Shown in pieces: positions 25,746 through 33,894 of a DNA stretch of 64,000 nt. The number at the start of each line of letters is the position of its first letter. The first letter of the stretch is position 1. Position numbers and translations under genes: made by a program. Under the pieces are notes generated by a model. That model had not been told where the DNA came from, did no database searches, and saw only the letters and a program-made list of their open reading frames with translations. The DNA comes from Rhizobium sp. NXC14 (GTDB taxonomy: Bacteria > Pseudomonadota > Alphaproteobacteria > Rhizobiales > Rhizobiaceae), in the NCBI RefSeq assembly GCF_002117485.1, contig NZ_CP021030.1:437001-501000 (forward strand). The letters run 5' to 3'.

Positions 25746-25762
25746 TTCTATTTTAAATAGAA
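25746..25762. promoter_or_regulatory. AT-rich palindrome upstream of diguanylate cyclase
   Basis: TTCTATTT-T-AAATAGAA, with 8-bp perfect arms, lies 19 bases after pyrC and 146 bases before the GGDEF gene. It has no T-run after it, so an operator is as likely as a terminator. Confidence 0.35.
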
Positions 25763-25907
25763 TATTCATTTTAAGTGCTACGGTGACGTTAGGCGCGTAA
25801 CATTTTCATTGTGCGGTGCATCATTTGTTAACGGATGCATAAGACATTCCTCTTCGCGGACCCCATAGCTGCCGATCGTCCGGCGCGACACCGCTGCGGA
25901 GAGAAGC

Positions 25908-27086
25908 ATGATGCTTGACTACAACTCCCTTCTGTTGGCGCTCGGCGTCTCCGCGGCCTGCCTGGCCGTAACCCTGATGGGCAGTTGGCTTGTGCGCCGG
26001 ACCGAAACCGTGCTGCTCACCGCCACCATCGGTCTCGTCCTCGTTGTCAGCGGCATTTTTATCTACAGCGCCTATGTGAACAGGCCTGATATAGGCTTCG
26101 CCCTTGGCAGTTTCGTGCTGTTCCATGCCGGCTTTGCCACCATCTGGGGCGCGGGCAAACAGTTCCTGTCAGGTCGCCTTTCGATCCTTGCCATTGCCAG
26201 CCGGGCGCTGGCGGCGATGGCCTTCTCGATCGTCCCGATGGTTGCCGGCTATGACGGCCTCGCCTTCATCGCCGACAATCTCGCCATCGCCCTGCTGCTG
26301 TTTACCACCGCTCGGCAATATTGGCTCGCCCGCGCCGAAGCGCCGGCGCCGCTCCTCGGCATTGCGGCACTCTATACGCTGACGGCAATCTCCTTCGTTC
26401 TCTGCGCCGCCGTGTTGATCGCCGATGGAAAGCTGGTGCTCGGCAAGGCGCCGAGCAACTGGGCGGAGGATCTGAGCCTCGCCGTCTGCATCGCCGGCAT
26501 GACCGGGATCGGCGCGCTGTCGCTGGCGCTGCATCAATGGCGGCTCGCGGCCCGCCATCGTCTCGAGGCGATCACCGATCCGCTGACAGGCCTACTCAAC
26601 CGCCGCGCTGTCTTCGATCAGTATGGCACGCGCCCGATGGGCACCACCGCCGCCGTCATCGTCTTCGATATCGATCATTTCAAATCGGTCAACGACCGCT
26701 ATGGCCATGCGAGCGGCGACCGCGTGATCACCGTCTTCGCCGAGGAACTGACCGCCCATTGCCGCTCAGGCGATACCGCCGCGAGGCTCGGCGGTGAGGA
26801 ATTCGCGCTAGTGCTGAAGGAGATCATGCCCGGCCGGGCAGAGCTGACGGCTGAGCGGATCCGCAGGGCCTTCGAGGCGCGAGAGATTCCAATCGACGGT
26901 GAGGTGTTGAGATGCACAGTGAGCGTCGGCGTTGCGCCCGGCCGGTCGACGCCGCTCGATTTCGACGCCATGCTGAGCGCCGCCGACAAGGCGCTCTACG
27001 CCGCCAAGCGCGGCGGCCGCAATCGGGTCGAGCTTGCCGGCTATCTCACTGCAGTTCCGGCCGAGGTGTCGCGCACCGCGTCTTGA
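25908..27086 (+). CDS. Membrane diguanylate cyclase (GGDEF)
   Basis: 392 residues. The N-terminal half has about six hydrophobic segments, so it is an inner-membrane protein with a membrane-embedded sensor. The GGDEF domain starts at DPLTGLLNRRAVFD, has FDIDHFKSVNDRYGH and the active site LGGEEFALVL. The inhibitory I-site RSGD is in the right place, five residues before GGEEF. It should make c-di-GMP and respond to product feedback, unlike the GGDEF-EAL protein at 13803. GGAGAGAAG precedes the ATG. No operon partner. Confidence 0.93.
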   Translation: MMLDYNSLLLALGVSAACLAVTLMGSWLVRRTETVLLTATIGLVLVVSGIFIYSAYVNRPDIGFALGSFVLFHAGFATIWGAGKQFLSGRLSILAIASRALAAMAFSIVPMVAGYDGLAFIADNLAIALLLFTTARQYWLARAEAPAPLLGIAALYTLTAISFVLCAAVLIADGKLVLGKAPSNWAEDLSLAVCIAGMTGIGALSLALHQWRLAARHRLEAITDPLTGLLNRRAVFDQYGTRPMGTTAAVIVFDIDHFKSVNDRYGHASGDRVITVFAEELTAHCRSGDTAARLGGEEFALVLKEIMPGRAELTAERIRRAFEAREIPIDGEVLRCTVSVGVAPGRSTPLDFDAMLSAADKALYAAKRGGRNRVELAGYLTAVPAEVSRTAS

Positions 27087-27286
27087 TTCCCAACTGCTCG
27101 GCAGACGCCGGCATGCCGCCTCGTCCTTCGATGCCCCTGCGGGGCACCTCAGGGGCTCTCTTGGACGTTGCGCGCTTGTCGCTCAAGGCGCCGAACGACG
27201 CGGATCAAGGCGGAAGCTGGAGACGGAACCCGAGCCACAACACTCTCCCGCGGCCCTCATCCCAAGCCGCGGCATCCTCCAACGCT

Positions 27287-27340
27287 CCTCATCCTTGTAC
27301 GTTGCCGTTTATACACCAACGGCAACGTACGAGGATGAGG
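27287..27340. repeat. Large hairpin with 23-base arms
   Basis: The arms begin CCTCATCCTTGTACGTTGCC and end GGCAACGTACGAGGATGAGG. They differ by one G-T pair and flank an 8-base loop. The palindrome lies between the GGDEF and DUF1772 genes, both of which are transcribed toward it. It lacks a T-run. The surrounding 280 bp also holds GCCCCTGCGGGGCACCTCAG, another short inverted repeat. Confidence 0.7.
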
Positions 27341-27366
27341 CTCTCTTGAGTGTGGGCGCCTGCTGC

Positions 27367-27849
27367 TCAAACCATCATCAGCGCCCGCACGAAAGCGGCC
27401 GAGGCGAGCAGCGAGGCCACGGTTCGCACATGATTCCACCACGTCCAATCCCTGACATAGGAGGTCCAGAGCGCCACCGCCTCCGCCCCGCTGCCGCTGA
27501 CCTTTTCCAGCGCGTCGTTCATCGGCACGTTGAAGATGATCGTCGAGAGGAAGGAGGCAAACACATAAATGGCTGCACCCGCCAGCATCAGCGCGGACGC
27601 GCCGCCGCGCCAGTCGATCACCGCGAGGACGGCGATGACGAGGCAGAGGATCGCCGTCGGCACGAAGAGACCCATGAAGGGCGAGCGGACGATCGTCACA
27701 TTGATCGAGTTCATCGCCGCAATGCCCTGTTCGGCCGGGATGCGTGAGAAGGCGCTCATGATGAAGGTCGAGAAGGCGAAGAAGATGCCGGCGACGAGGC
27801 CGCTGCCGATGGCCGCGGCGACGAGGGAAAGGATGAGGACGATCTGCAT
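27367..27849 (-). CDS. DUF1772 membrane protein
   Basis: 160 residues with about four membrane segments. The family marks are SGLVAGIFFAFSTFIMSAFS at the N-terminus, the internal FNVPMNDAL and WNHVRTVASLLASAAF near the end. DUF1772 proteins are integral membrane proteins related to anthrone-oxygenase-like enzymes, with no firm role in rhizobia. The gene diverges from a TetR regulator, with matching operators between them, so it is the likely target of that regulator. Confidence 0.82.
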   Translation of the reverse strand: MQIVLILSLVAAAIGSGLVAGIFFAFSTFIMSAFSRIPAEQGIAAMNSINVTIVRSPFMGLFVPTAILCLVIAVLAVIDWRGGASALMLAGAAIYVFASFLSTIIFNVPMNDALEKVSGSGAEAVALWTSYVRDWTWWNHVRTVASLLASAAFVRALMMV

Positions 27850-27870
27850 GTCGAAACTCCTTTCGGGATA

Positions 27871-27917
27871 AATAAGAGAAACTCTCTTATTTGTAAAATC
27901 AGATAAACTCTCTTATT
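27871..27917. promoter_or_regulatory. Two TetR-type operators between DUF1772 and tetR genes
   Basis: Site 1 is AATAAGAGA-AAC-TCTCTTATT (27871-27891), with 9-bp perfect arms. Site 2 is AATCAGATA-AAC-TCTCTTATT (27897-27917), with the same right arm and 7 of 9 matches in the left. They are spaced 26 bp apart in the 94-bp divergent gap, which is ideal for repression of both promoters. Confidence 0.8.
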
Positions 27918-27943
27918 TTAATTGTCAACGTGAAGGAGAGCCG

Positions 27944-28600
27944 ATGTCGGAGCAGAAACGCGCAACGCGCAGACGCCAGCAGGACCGTGGCGGCCAGCCG
28001 CGCCGCATCCCGCGCCAGCAGCGCGGCCGCGAGCGTTTCGAAAAAATCCTCGCCGTCGCCGCCGAACTGATCGAAAGCCATGGCAGCGACGGCCTGAAGA
28101 TGAGCGAGATCGTTGAAAAGGCAGGACTTTCCTTCGGCGCCCTCTACCAGTATTTCCCCGACAAGAGCGCGATCATCCGTACGTTGGCCGAGCGCTTCAA
28201 CGAAGAGGGCAGGCGCTGTGTCGAGGCGGAACTGGCGAAGGTCGTTGACGCCGCCGCCCTGCCGGGGGCGCTCGCCAACATCGTCGACGAATATTATGCC
28301 TTCTTCCGCCGCGAGCCCGTGATGCGCGATATCTGGCATGCGACCTACACCGACAAGCAGCTGCAGCAGGTCGATGCCGAAGACATGGAATTCCAGACCC
28401 AGGCATTTCTCGCCGTGCTCGTGCGCCTCTGGCCGGATCGGGACCGCAGCGAACTTCTGGCGATCGCCCGGCTGACGATGCAGCTGCTTGCCGCCGCCGT
28501 GCGGTATGCCGTCTCGCTGGATGCAGAGGAGGGCGACCGGACGATCGCCTTGTTCAAGAAGATGCAGGGACCCGATATCGGCCGTCTCTTGCTGGAATAG
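27944..28600 (+). CDS. TetR family transcriptional regulator
   Basis: 218 residues. After a basic Arg/Gln-rich tail comes the TetR DNA-binding domain, with MSEIVEKAGLSFGALYQYFP and DKSAIIRTLAERF. The C-terminal ligand domain is unspecific. It probably represses itself and the divergent DUF1772 gene through the two dyads in between. AAGGAGAG precedes the ATG. The ligand is unknown. Confidence 0.92.
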   Translation: MSEQKRATRRRQQDRGGQPRRIPRQQRGRERFEKILAVAAELIESHGSDGLKMSEIVEKAGLSFGALYQYFPDKSAIIRTLAERFNEEGRRCVEAELAKVVDAAALPGALANIVDEYYAFFRREPVMRDIWHATYTDKQLQQVDAEDMEFQTQAFLAVLVRLWPDRDRSELLAIARLTMQLLAAAVRYAVSLDAEEGDRTIALFKKMQGPDIGRLLLE

Positions 28601-28669
28601 ATCGCCTGCGTCTGGAAACGGTGGGCGCTTGCTGCTATTGCCGGAGACGCAAAACCGAAGGAGAGCCCG

Positions 28670-29359
28670 ATGATCCAGACCGCATTTCCCGACCGCGCCC
28701 TGATGGCCGAACTGGTGGCCAAGATGCTCTGGGAGATCAAAGCGGTGCATTTCAATGCGGCTCAGCCTTACAAGCTCTCCTCCGGCATGGCGAGCCCGGT
28801 CTATATCGATTGCCGTAAGCTCCTGTCCTATCCGCGCATCCGTTCGACGGTGATGGATTTTGCCGCCAGCACTCTGCTGCGCGATGCCGGTTTCGAGCAG
28901 TTCGATTGCATCGCCGGCGGCGAGACCGCCGGCATTCCCTTCGCTGCCCTGCTCGCAGATCGCCTCGGCCTGCCGATGATCTACGTCCGCAAGCAGCCGA
29001 AGGGCCACGGCCGCAACGCCCAGATCGAAGGCAATATGCCCGAAGGTTCGCGCGTGCTCGTTATCGAGGACCTGACGACGGCCGGCGGCAGCATGTTCAA
29101 GTTCATCGACGCCATCCGCGCCGCCGGCGGCATCGTCGATCACGGTATCGCGCTGTTCTTCTACGGCATTTTCGGTGACCAGCGTTTTGCCGATGGCAAG
29201 GTCAGGCTGCATCACATCGCCACCTGGCGCAGCGTCCTTGCGGTTGCCAGGGCAGAGAAGCTTTTCGACGACAAGACGCTTGCAGAGGTCGAGGCCTTTC
29301 TCGATGCGCCATTGGCGTGGTCGGCGAGGAATGGTGGAGTGAGTGAGCTTTCGCTCTAA
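28670..29359 (+). CDS. pyrE: Orotate phosphoribosyltransferase (PyrE)
   Basis: 229 residues. It joins orotate to PRPP to form OMP in pyrimidine synthesis. The PRPP-binding motif [15 protein letters not shown] is clear, with the catalytic-loop Lys in [15 protein letters not shown] and [20 protein letters not shown] near the N-terminus. This is the longer form common in α-proteobacteria. A good ribosome site (AAGGAGAG) precedes the ATG. It lies 69 bp after the TetR gene on the same strand, and fructokinase follows 62 bp later. Confidence 0.95.
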   Translation: MIQTAFPDRALMAELVAKMLWEIKAVHFNAAQPYKLSSGMASPVYIDCRKLLSYPRIRSTVMDFAASTLLRDAGFEQFDCIAGGETAGIPFAALLADRLGLPMIYVRKQPKGHGRNAQIEGNMPEGSRVLVIEDLTTAGGSMFKFIDAIRAAGGIVDHGIALFFYGIFGDQRFADGKVRLHHIATWRSVLAVARAEKLFDDKTLAEVEAFLDAPLAWSARNGGVSELSL

Positions 29360-29421
29360 TCGGTTGACAAAAGCTCACTTAAGCGCTTGATGAAGATAGA
29401 AATGCTGTTGGGAGGAATCCG

Positions 29422-30348
29422 ATGATTTTGTGCTGCGGCGAAGCCCTGATCGACATGCTGCCGAGGGACACCACCCTTGGTGAAAAGGGCTTTGCGCCCT
29501 ATGCCGGCGGCGCGATCTTCAATACCGCCATCGCGCTCGGCCGCCTCGGCATTCCCACCGCCTTCTTCACCGGCATTGCCGAAGACATGATGGGCGAAAT
29601 CCTGCTGGCGACGCTGAAGGCGAGCAATGTGGATTACAGCCCATGCGCCATCACCCCGCGCCCTTCGACGATCGCATTCGTCAAGCTCGTCAGCGGCCAG
29701 GCGACCTATGCCTTCTACGATGAGGGCACAGCCGGCCGGATGATCACCGAGGCCGACCTGCCTGTTCTCGGCGATGATTGCGAAGCCTTGCATTTCGGCG
29801 CGATCAGCCTGATCCCGAGCCCTTGCGGCGAAACCTACGAAGCACTGCTCGACCGCGAAGCGGCCCGCCGCGTCATTTCGCTCGACCCCAACATCCGCCC
29901 GGGCTTCATCAAGGACAAGCAGGCTCATATGGCCCGCATCCGGCGCATGGCGGCAAAGTCCGACATCGTCAAATTCTCAGACGAGGACCTCGACTGGTTC
30001 GGGCTCGAAGGCGACCATGATACGCTCGCCGCCCATTGGCTCGCGGCGGGTGCTAAACTCATCGTCATCACCAAGGGCGCGGAAGGCGCCTCCGGTTACA
30101 CCAGGGAGCGTAAGGTGACGGTGCCGAGCGAGCGCGTTGCAGTCGTGGACACGGTCGGCGCCGGTGATACCTTCGACGCCGGCGTGCTTGCCTCGCTGAA
30201 GATGGATAATCTGCTGACCAAAGAGCAGGTCGCCTCGCTCGATGAACAGGCGGTGCGCAACGCCCTGACGCTCGGCGCCAAGGCCGCCGCCGTCACCGTC
30301 TCCCGCGCCGGCGCCAATCCGCCATGGGCGCATGAGATCGGGCTTTAA
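29422..30348 (+). CDS. frk: Fructokinase, PfkB family
   Basis: 308 residues. The PfkB carbohydrate kinase marks are the N-terminal CCGEALIDMLP, the sugar-binding YAGGAIFNTAIALGRLG and the ATP-site signature DTVGAGDTFDAGVLASL with the catalytic Asp. It should phosphorylate fructose to fructose-6-phosphate in the cytoplasm, the step after FrcBCA import; pgi at 33895 connects to glucose-6-phosphate. GGGAGGA precedes the ATG. Substrate is set by similarity to the Rhizobium leguminosarum fructokinase; another ketose or adenosine-type kinase is less likely. Confidence 0.88.
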   Translation: MILCCGEALIDMLPRDTTLGEKGFAPYAGGAIFNTAIALGRLGIPTAFFTGIAEDMMGEILLATLKASNVDYSPCAITPRPSTIAFVKLVSGQATYAFYDEGTAGRMITEADLPVLGDDCEALHFGAISLIPSPCGETYEALLDREAARRVISLDPNIRPGFIKDKQAHMARIRRMAAKSDIVKFSDEDLDWFGLEGDHDTLAAHWLAAGAKLIVITKGAEGASGYTRERKVTVPSERVAVVDTVGAGDTFDAGVLASLKMDNLLTKEQVASLDEQAVRNALTLGAKAAAVTVSRAGANPPWAHEIGL

Positions 30349-30362
30349 GGCTTAAGCGAGCA

Positions 30363-30545
30363 TCAGCCCCTCATCCGCCTGCCGGCACCGACCGAGGTCG
30401 AGCCACGGGTCTCGACCCGTCCTTCGGACCCCCGCTTGCGGGGCGAAGGGGGATAGTCGCGACCTCTCCGTTCCGCCGCCGACATTGCGTGTGGCACGTC
30501 CCCTCGCCCCGTTTACGGGGAGAGGGTTAGGGTGAGGGGCATTTT
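30363..30545. repeat. Palindromic intergenic repeat, copy 3
   Basis: It runs from GCCCCTCATCCGCCTGCCGG to AGGGTTAGGGTGAGGGGC and contains GGTCGAGCCACGGGTCTCG and CGCCCCGTTTACGGGG. It lies between the convergent fructokinase and otsA genes and is the inverse of the element near 9145. Confidence 0.8.
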
Positions 30546-30607
30546 TAACGCTTCGCCAGCGCCGCAGCCAGCCCTTGCGTCGAGGCCTTCATGCGGATGC
30601 GGATCGA

Positions 30608-32023
30608 TCAGGAGGCTGCCTGGGGAGCCACGCTACGGCCGAGCTCTGGAGCAGTCACCAGGTCCCGCAGGAAGGTTTCGCACCAGAGCGAGACGTCGTG
30701 AGAGAGCAGATGTTCCATCATCATGCTCCAGCGGTCGCGGCGCTCCTCGAGCGACATGGCAAGGCCCCTGGCAAGCGCATTGGCCGTGCCCTCGACATCG
30801 TAGGGATTGACCAGCAGCGCCCCCTTCAGCTCCCGTGCCGCGCCGGCAAAGCGCGATAACACCAGGACGCCCGGGCGATCCGGATCCTGGGCGGCGACAT
30901 ATTCCTTGGCGACGAGGTTCATGCCGTCGCGCAACGGCGTGACGAGCCCGATCGTCGCCAGGCGGTAGAGACCGGCGAGCACGGTGCGGCTAATCGATCG
31001 GTTGACATAGCGGATCGGCACCCAGTCGACCGTTCCGATGGCGCCGTTCACGCGGCCCGCCTGTTCGGCGACCATCTTCTGCATATGCTCGTATTCGGGC
31101 ACTTCCGATCGCGATTTCGGCGTGACCTGCAGATAGGTGACCTTGTTCTGATAGGCCGGATTGCTGGTGAGGAAGCGTTCGTACGCTTCCAGACGCTGAA
31201 TGATGCCCTTCGAATAATCGAGGCGATCGACCCCGATGATCATGTCGCGGCCTTCGATGCTGCGCCGGGTCTTCTGCACCATGACATTGTCTGCGGCTCG
31301 CTCTGCGAATTCGGCGAAGGCTGCGGTCTCGATGCCGATCGGATAGGCGCCGGCCTTGAAGATCCGCCCGTGAGAATCGAACAATCCGTTTCCGAGGTCG
31401 TCGCCGATGCCCTCCCGTCTCAGGTAGCCGGCGAAGTTCTGCAGGTCGTAGTCGGTCTGGAAGCCGACGAGGTCGTAATGGGAAAGGCCGCGCATGATTT
31501 CTTCATGGACCGGCATGGTGACGAGAATGTCGGCGGGCGGCCAGGGAATGTGCAGGAAGAAGCCGATCCGGTTCTTCAGCCCCATTTGCCGCAGTTCGGC
31601 CGCCAGCGGGATGAGGTGGTAATCATGAACCCAGATGATGTCGTCCGGCTGGATCATCGGCGCCAGCCGACGCGCGAAAAAGCGGTTGACGCGGAAATAG
31701 CCGGCCATTTCCTTTCGGCCATATTCGGCGAGGTCGAGGCGGTAATGACAGATCGGCCAGAGAACGCGGTTTGCAAAGCCGCGGTAATATTCCTCCACGT
31801 CGGTGTCAGTGAGATCGGTCAGCGCATAGGTAATGTTGCCCTTCTGCAGCAGCGACAGCGCGCTGGGCTCCCTGTCTCCGCTCGACTCTCCCGACCATCC
31901 CATCCAGATGCCGCCGCGCGCCTGCAGGGCTGCCTGCAGCGCGACGGCGAGGCCACCGGCCGCAGCACTTCCATCCTTGGCCGGCATGGGAACACGATTG
32001 GAAACGACGATAAGACGGCTCAT
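30608..32023 (-). CDS. otsA: Trehalose-6-phosphate synthase (OtsA)
   Basis: 471 residues, a normal length for GT20. It joins UDP-glucose and glucose-6-phosphate to trehalose-6-phosphate, the first step of osmoprotectant synthesis. Marks are SRLIVVSNRVP, AAGGLAVAL (substrate loop), WMGWSGES, IWVHDYHLIPLA, and VDRLDYSKGIIQRLEAYERF with the UDP-glucose-binding Arg/Lys. AAAGGAAG precedes the ATG at 32023. No otsB phosphatase gene lies next to it. The insertion sequence upstream lies about 530 bp away and does not touch the coding region. Confidence 0.96.
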   Translation of the reverse strand: MSRLIVVSNRVPMPAKDGSAAAGGLAVALQAALQARGGIWMGWSGESSGDREPSALSLLQKGNITYALTDLTDTDVEEYYRGFANRVLWPICHYRLDLAEYGRKEMAGYFRVNRFFARRLAPMIQPDDIIWVHDYHLIPLAAELRQMGLKNRIGFFLHIPWPPADILVTMPVHEEIMRGLSHYDLVGFQTDYDLQNFAGYLRREGIGDDLGNGLFDSHGRIFKAGAYPIGIETAAFAEFAERAADNVMVQKTRRSIEGRDMIIGVDRLDYSKGIIQRLEAYERFLTSNPAYQNKVTYLQVTPKSRSEVPEYEHMQKMVAEQAGRVNGAIGTVDWVPIRYVNRSISRTVLAGLYRLATIGLVTPLRDGMNLVAKEYVAAQDPDRPGVLVLSRFAGAARELKGALLVNPYDVEGTANALARGLAMSLEERRDRWSMMMEHLLSHDVSLWCETFLRDLVTAPELGRSVAPQAAS

Positions 32024-32389
32024 GAGCTTCCTTTAGCGAAAATGGATCGGGAAAACGCTCTGTGCCAGGGTGCCGGGGAGCCTCCGGGGCGGGGCAAGGG
32101 TAATGCAGGGCATGCGCCGCCATCAAAAGAGCAGATCCGGATGCGAATTGCCCGGTATATAGACCAGCGGAAACAGTGGAACGGGGTATCGTCCCCGGTT
32201 TGATAGGTCATGTCGTCGGAAGTACCATGCGCACAGATTTTGCTTGAATCTAGGGCGATGGCGGCGAATTGAAAGAATTCTTTCTACAATTTTCTATTAG
32301 TAGAACGTTCAATCCGGTTTTGCAGGGCAGCGGCGCAAGCCCGCCGAAATCAACCTAATCATTTGCGGCCATTATGACGATCTGGCGGC
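32024..32389. promoter_or_regulatory. otsA upstream region with palindromes
   Basis: The region upstream of otsA contains the perfect palindrome GAAAGAATTCTTTC at 32271-32284, followed by the small dyad TTCTATTAGTAGAA. Either could be an operator for otsA, but both lie far (about 250 bp) from the start. No gene is seen. Confidence 0.35.
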
Positions 32390-32536
32390 CGCCCCTTATC
32401 CGCCTGCCGGCACCTTCTGCCCGCCCGCGGGGAGAAGGGAACATGCCGCGAGCTCTCCGTCCTCTCCGACCTCTCAAAAGGGCACGTCCCCTCGCCCCGC
32501 GAGCGGGGAGAGGGTTAGGGTGAGGGGCCGGGCTTG
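32390..32536. repeat. Palindromic intergenic repeat, copy 4
   Basis: It runs from CGCCCCTTATCCGCCTGCCG to GAGGGTTAGGGTGAGGGGCC and contains CGCCCCGCGAGCGGGG. The insertion sequence begins directly after it. Confidence 0.8.
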
Positions 32537-32550
32537 GGTACAGCCCGGGC

Positions 32551-33836
32551 TGATACCTGACAGAATGAACCGGGTTGATGGTCGACAAGTCATAGTGTGT
32601 CGGAGGGAGGGCTTCCGATGCCATTTGTGGAGACTTGTCGCATGGAAGAACGTGTTCGGATGCTGTCGGACTATGCTTTGGGGCACTGGAGTGTGAGAGA
32701 TCTTTGCCGACGCTACGGTGTGAGCCGGGATACATTTTACGCCTGGCGCAAACGGCAGATGAGCGGAGCGCCGGATTGGTTTGTCGATCGGTCGCATGGC
32801 ACGGTTTCGTGCCCGCATCGCACGCCGTCAGCCCTTGCCGATGAGGTGATTGCGCTACGCCGGCGGTTTCCGCATATGGGGCCGCGCAAGCTGCTGGCGC
32901 TGTTGCAGCGCCAGTCTGCGCAGACCGCTTGGCCGGCGGCCTCGACGATCGGCGACATCCTCAAACGGGCAGGCCTTGTGGACACTGCCAAGCGGCGACG
33001 CAGGGCACTGGACCAAAGCCGGCCGTTCACCGAGGCAACAAAAGCCAATGACGAATGGAGCGTGGACTTTAAGGGCTGGTTCCGCACCCGCGACCAACAA
33101 CGCATCGATCCACTGACGATCAGCGACAGCTATAGCCGTTTTCTGATCGATGTCCAAATTGCTCCACAGACCATCGACGGCGTGCGGCCTGTCTTCGAAC
33201 GAGCCTTTCGCACCCATGGGCTACCGTTTGCGATCCGCTGCGACAATGGTTCGCCTTTCGGCAGCCATGGGGCCGGCGGCCTGACCCGATTATCGACTTG
33301 GTGGATCAAGCTCGGCATCGAGGCGCACTTCATCTCGCCGGCATCGCCCCAGGAGAACGGCAGGCACGAGCGCATGCATCGTACTCTCAAGGCCCAGACA
33401 TCCAAGCCACCGGCCGATAATGCCGGCCAACAGCAGGCCCGTTTCGATGCCTTTCGCCGGCACTACAATGAGGAGCGCCCGCATGAAGCGCTGGGTCAAC
33501 GACCACCGGCCGATCTCTATCGACCCTGCCAGCCGCGTGTGATGCCCGAGCGTCTCGACGATCCCTGGTATGATGCCGATCATCAAGTGCGTCGCGTGCG
33601 AGACAACGGTGAGATCAAATGGAAGGGAGGCCGACTCTTTGTCAGCGAAGCCCTTGCCGGCGAACTCGTCGGCCTGAGCGAGCTCGAAAACGGTGACCAC
33701 GTCGTGCGCTTCTGCAACCGCGACATAGGCCTCATCGGCCCGGACGGACGCTTTCGTCGCTTCGCTCCGCCGCGACCGCCCGGGCCGATGAGGCCTAAAG
33801 CAGCACATACGACAGAATGAAAACTGTCAGGTATCA
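32551..33836 (+). mobile_element. IS481-like insertion sequence, intact
   Basis: About 1.29 kb bounded by perfect 13-bp inverted repeats, TGATACCTGACAG (32551-32563) and CTGTCAGGTATCA (33824-33836). The match extends outward to CCGGG with one mismatch, so the true ends may be 32545 and 33842. CCCGG stands on both sides, possibly a 5-bp target duplication, but this is uncertain. It carries a single full-length transposase gene. It inserted between a palindromic repeat and the 3' end of pgi, leaving both neighbouring genes whole. Confidence 0.85.
32618..33820 (+). CDS. IS481-type transposase
   Basis: 400 residues. The N-terminal helix-turn-helix (HWSVRDLCRRYGVSRDTFYA) binds the ends. The DDE integrase core follows: first Asp in EWSVDFKGWF, second Asp in IRCDNGSPFG, and Glu in SPQENGRHERMHRTLK. 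The C-terminus has HYNEERPHEALGQRPPADLY and a β-rich tail. All catalytic residues are present, so it may be active. The ATG at 32618 has GGAGGGAGG upstream. Confidence 0.93.
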   Translation: MPFVETCRMEERVRMLSDYALGHWSVRDLCRRYGVSRDTFYAWRKRQMSGAPDWFVDRSHGTVSCPHRTPSALADEVIALRRRFPHMGPRKLLALLQRQSAQTAWPAASTIGDILKRAGLVDTAKRRRRALDQSRPFTEATKANDEWSVDFKGWFRTRDQQRIDPLTISDSYSRFLIDVQIAPQTIDGVRPVFERAFRTHGLPFAIRCDNGSPFGSHGAGGLTRLSTWWIKLGIEAHFISPASPQENGRHERMHRTLKAQTSKPPADNAGQQQARFDAFRRHYNEERPHEALGQRPPADLYRPCQPRVMPERLDDPWYDADHQVRRVRDNGEIKWKGGRLFVSEALAGELVGLSELENGDHVVRFCNRDIGLIGPDGRFRRFAPPRPPGPMRPKAAHTTE

Positions 33837-33894
33837 TCCCGGTCCAAAATGTCGATCATCAACCCGGTCGTTCAGGGCAAAAACCTCTCCATAT

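Noticed and set aside
27287..27340. A CRISPR-like repeat
   Set aside because: It is a single inverted repeat without regularly spaced direct repeats. No CRISPR array or cas gene was seen in the window.
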